Position numbers and translations under genes: made by a program. From Albula goreensis (Eukaryota > Chordata > Actinopteri > Albuliformes > Albulidae), in NCBI GenBank assembly GCA_022829145.1, contig CM040746.1, positions 29,663,832 to 29,727,831 on the forward strand: a stretch of 64,000 nt of DNA, given 5' to 3'. The notes beneath the pieces were generated by a model that saw nothing but the letters and a program-made list of their open reading frames with translations, had not been told where the DNA came from and searched no databases. Shown piece after piece: positions 61,577-64,000 of the stretch. Every line of letters begins with the position of its first letter. Position 1 is the first letter of the stretch.

Positions 61577-62367
61577 TCCATTAACCATTTCATAATATAG
61601 TTAGGTTGAGTGTCCAGTTTGGCCGTCACAAAATAAGCACTATCCATTTTACAGTTTGTAACTTATACTGAAGATATATTTACAGATATTTGTAGGCTCT
61701 GCTTTGTTTGCCAATTTAAGCATATATGCTGTTTGATGTCTGGTCTGTAATGGTCTGTGTGTCTGTGGTGACTTGTTATATCAACAAAGTGTAAAGTGAG
61801 GACCTTCCATTTATATAAAGTGATACTTGATGAAAAGTCACTTAGTGATGTGTATTTGACAAACCATTCCCCTTTAAGCTAAACGGGAAATCTCCCTTCA
61901 TGCTATGAACAGGGCCCTGCATTTTCAGCAACAACACCTTGATGTAGTTTGGTTAAAATGCATTCTGTTATTACAATTAGAAGATAAATATGAGGCAAAT
62001 ATCTGCAGCCAAGTTGTCATTAAGTAAATATCTACAATGATTCTTGTGCAACTCAAATGGTCACAATACAATGTGTTAGACCTGGAAATTCCTGCCGAGC
62101 AGCGGCGGCAGGAATAGTGCCAGCTTAGTTTGCTGCAGCAGAAGTTTAATACTAAAATCCCCTCTGAGTGCTGCAATGGGATGACTTTCCCCTCAGGCTG
62201 TTTTATGAGCCTGCAATATCAGCCATGTCACAGGGTGTCCAATTACAGGCTGTTAAACCAAGTTGCCAAAACACAGGGCCAATGCCATGAAACTCCAAAT
62301 GTTAGGCAGAAATCTTAATTACTGTAATTGGGTGACGGTGATTTTAACCTCTATGACAAAACACGAA

Positions 62368-62500
62368 AGCAGGGATCCTCACTCCTGGTCCAGGACAGTC
62401 AGTGTATGCAGGGATTTCTGTTAACCTGAAATTCCACAGCAAGTTCAAACCCAATAAACAAGGTGTGATCAATCATTTTAATTAGTCATTAAGTGCTGAG
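62368..62500. repeat. Fish dispersed repeat, second copy
   Basis: GATCCTCACTCCTGGTCCAG and the following GCAGGGATTTCTGTTAACCT block resemble 35290-35410. Both have the common teleost form with a variable spacer. Confidence 0.35.
62453..62458 (+). terminator. slc2a4: Candidate poly(A) signal of slc2a4
   Basis: AATAAA about 1.5 kb after the stop codon. It overlaps the repeat-like block, so its use is uncertain. Confidence 0.25.
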
Positions 62501-62519
62501 TAACAAGCAGAATTAGCAC

Positions 62520-64000
62520 TGCTTTGAAGTCCTTGTGTGGTCATTTAAATGTCATATCACTCCTGGGCACATACAAATGAATATGTATCAAAAAGGTAAT
62601 TTTTTTTGCATAATCAAATACATGTTTTGCATAATTTACCTTCAGCTTTTTGTGCATGACACATTCATGAATTCATATTAATGAACCACAGACTTGCCTG
62701 GCTGATAGTAGTGGTGATTACCCCCCACCAGACCTCAAACTTCAGCTGAGTTTGATACCTCCATGCACAAATACAACAATGCAAGAATCTGCGACTCAAA
62801 CAGAGGGCAAAATTAACAGCACATCAATGGCTCTCCCAAACAAATCAGTCATTTTTAGTTCAACAATCCATTAAGGTTTCCAAGGACAGACAATCGATCC
62901 CAAGTACCTGGTGCTGTTCAGAATATCCACCGATTCCCTAATTTCACTCTTCCCTCCCAATATGGAATGTGCAAATCGCCTCAGTATGCCCGTCCCATCA
63001 CTGCACAATCCTCCATCAACTTGGGAGAGCGCAGACCAGCATGCGCATCCTCCAGCATGCATGCAGCCACCTTGCTTTCCACCAGCCATCATGCTGGAGG
63101 ACCGCATCATTATCAAAGATGGCATGGACAAAGTACAACTTCCTGATCAACCACAAGTGTCACTCTTGCATGATGACAGGCTGAGACCACACTGCTGCAT
63201 GGCACGCCCCTCAGTGTAGCACAACGGCCAAACGTCCCCTCATGGCTCTCAGTGAGCAAGCATCAGGTCTCAGAATCCTAAGCCATATAAGGGATGATTA
63301 AACCGCTACAGGGTCCATGCACACCACTGCAATCCATCGACACTGAACTGATTAGCTTGTTCAAGTGGAATGGTGGAACCTGGGGACATCCAGGAATTAC
63401 CAGAAGGAAGCATGCTCAAAAATGTGCATTTTGATTATCAAACCCAAAACAGAACATGACAGACAATTAACAGAACACAAAGAGGAACACATACATTTTT
63501 GCATACAGGGCCTTTTTAATAGACATTTTATAAACTGACGTTTCATTGCACATAATCCCCTCCAAAGTGCAAACAAAAACAAGACAAACAGAACAAATGG
63601 AAAAAAGGACATTATTAACCAGCTCAGGCCTAGAGTAATAAACGGTGGGGCAGCATTCCTTTAGTCCCTGTAGGTGGTGGACAGGGAGTGGTATGGTCTC
63701 CATGTATAAACCCCCTCCCCCACACTAGACCACCATAACATTGCTTTCCTCATCCCTCATAACTTAAATAGCCAAATAGGCCTGGTTCTCATTTCTTTAC
63801 TGTTCTTTTTAGTACATTAAAGTAAACTGGGGACTGGCCGTCAGTGCAGGTTTATTTATGTATATTTTTTGCTATTTCGATTTCTATCACCCATAAACTT
63901 TTAAATGTACATCTCCACTTTCCTCTCTCTCTGTACGTGCCTATCTGTAGAGTCCGGACAAGACAACACAGTCAGGTGGGGTGGGATGGAAGGTGGGGGA
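62520..64000. other. Right-end intergenic region
   Basis: No supported exon. In human the neighbours of SLC2A4 are CLDN7 and YBX2, so the 3' end of a minus-strand neighbour could lie here, but nothing in the sequence proves it. Confidence 0.4.

Noticed and set aside
63397..63703. Two minus-strand hydrophobic frames at the right end.
   Set aside because: No signal-peptide gene context, splice pattern or known motif; more likely 3' UTR or intergenic sequence.

Overview
This is vertebrate nuclear DNA, almost certainly from a ray-finned (teleost) fish. The genes are split into many short exons with GT/AG borders, the intergenic DNA is AT-rich, and there are microsatellites and old SINE/MITE-like repeats. 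Two genes are identified with near certainty: tp53 on the minus strand and slc2a4 (GLUT4) on the plus strand. In human these lie on the same chromosome arm (17p13), so the linkage is conserved. The species cannot be fixed from this window. All exon models below were built by reading splice sites and reading frames by eye; each reading frame closes exactly.

Layout. (1) 1-6.1 kb, plus strand: the 3' part of a butyrophilin/TRIM-like gene ending in a PRY-SPRY (B30.2) exon; its 5' end is outside the window. (2) 7.3-10.7 kb, minus: a compact five-exon gene for a 200-residue type II membrane C-type-lectin-like (NK-receptor-like) protein. (3) 11.3-16.8 kb, minus: a seven-exon, 635-residue protein with an N-terminal THAP zinc finger, a coiled coil, a transposase-type HTH and a decayed DDE region, i.e. 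a domesticated transposase; a non-coding first exon with CRE and YY1 sites lies near 17.9 kb. (4) 20.1-25.4 kb, minus: a nine-exon gene for a predicted secreted protein with one C-type lectin domain followed by five fibronectin III domains. (5) 28.0-34.8 kb, minus: tp53, ten coding exons, 399 residues, with a likely non-coding first exon near 36.4 kb. (6) 42.9-43.0 kb, minus: an isolated coding-looking first exon with a strong start context and a donor that joins in frame to tp53 exon 2. (7) 43.3-48.8 kb: intergenic. (8) 49.2-60.9 kb, plus: slc2a4, eleven exons, 506 residues. (9) 61-64 kb: slc2a4 3' UTR and intergenic DNA.

How the pieces relate. Three of the genes upstream of tp53 look immune-related (B30.2, NK-type lectin, lectin-FN3), so the locus appears to be an immune-receptor-rich neighbourhood joined to the tp53/slc2a4 block. 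The most interesting signals concern tp53: a distal promoter with E2F, CCAAT, ISRE and ETS motifs in front of an in-frame alternative N-terminal exon; a near-perfect p53 response element inside intron 4, where zebrafish has the promoter of its short p53 isoform; an in-frame intronic ATG directly before exon 5; and unusual substitutions at conserved DNA-binding-domain positions. No prokaryotic systems, CRISPR arrays or rRNA genes were seen.
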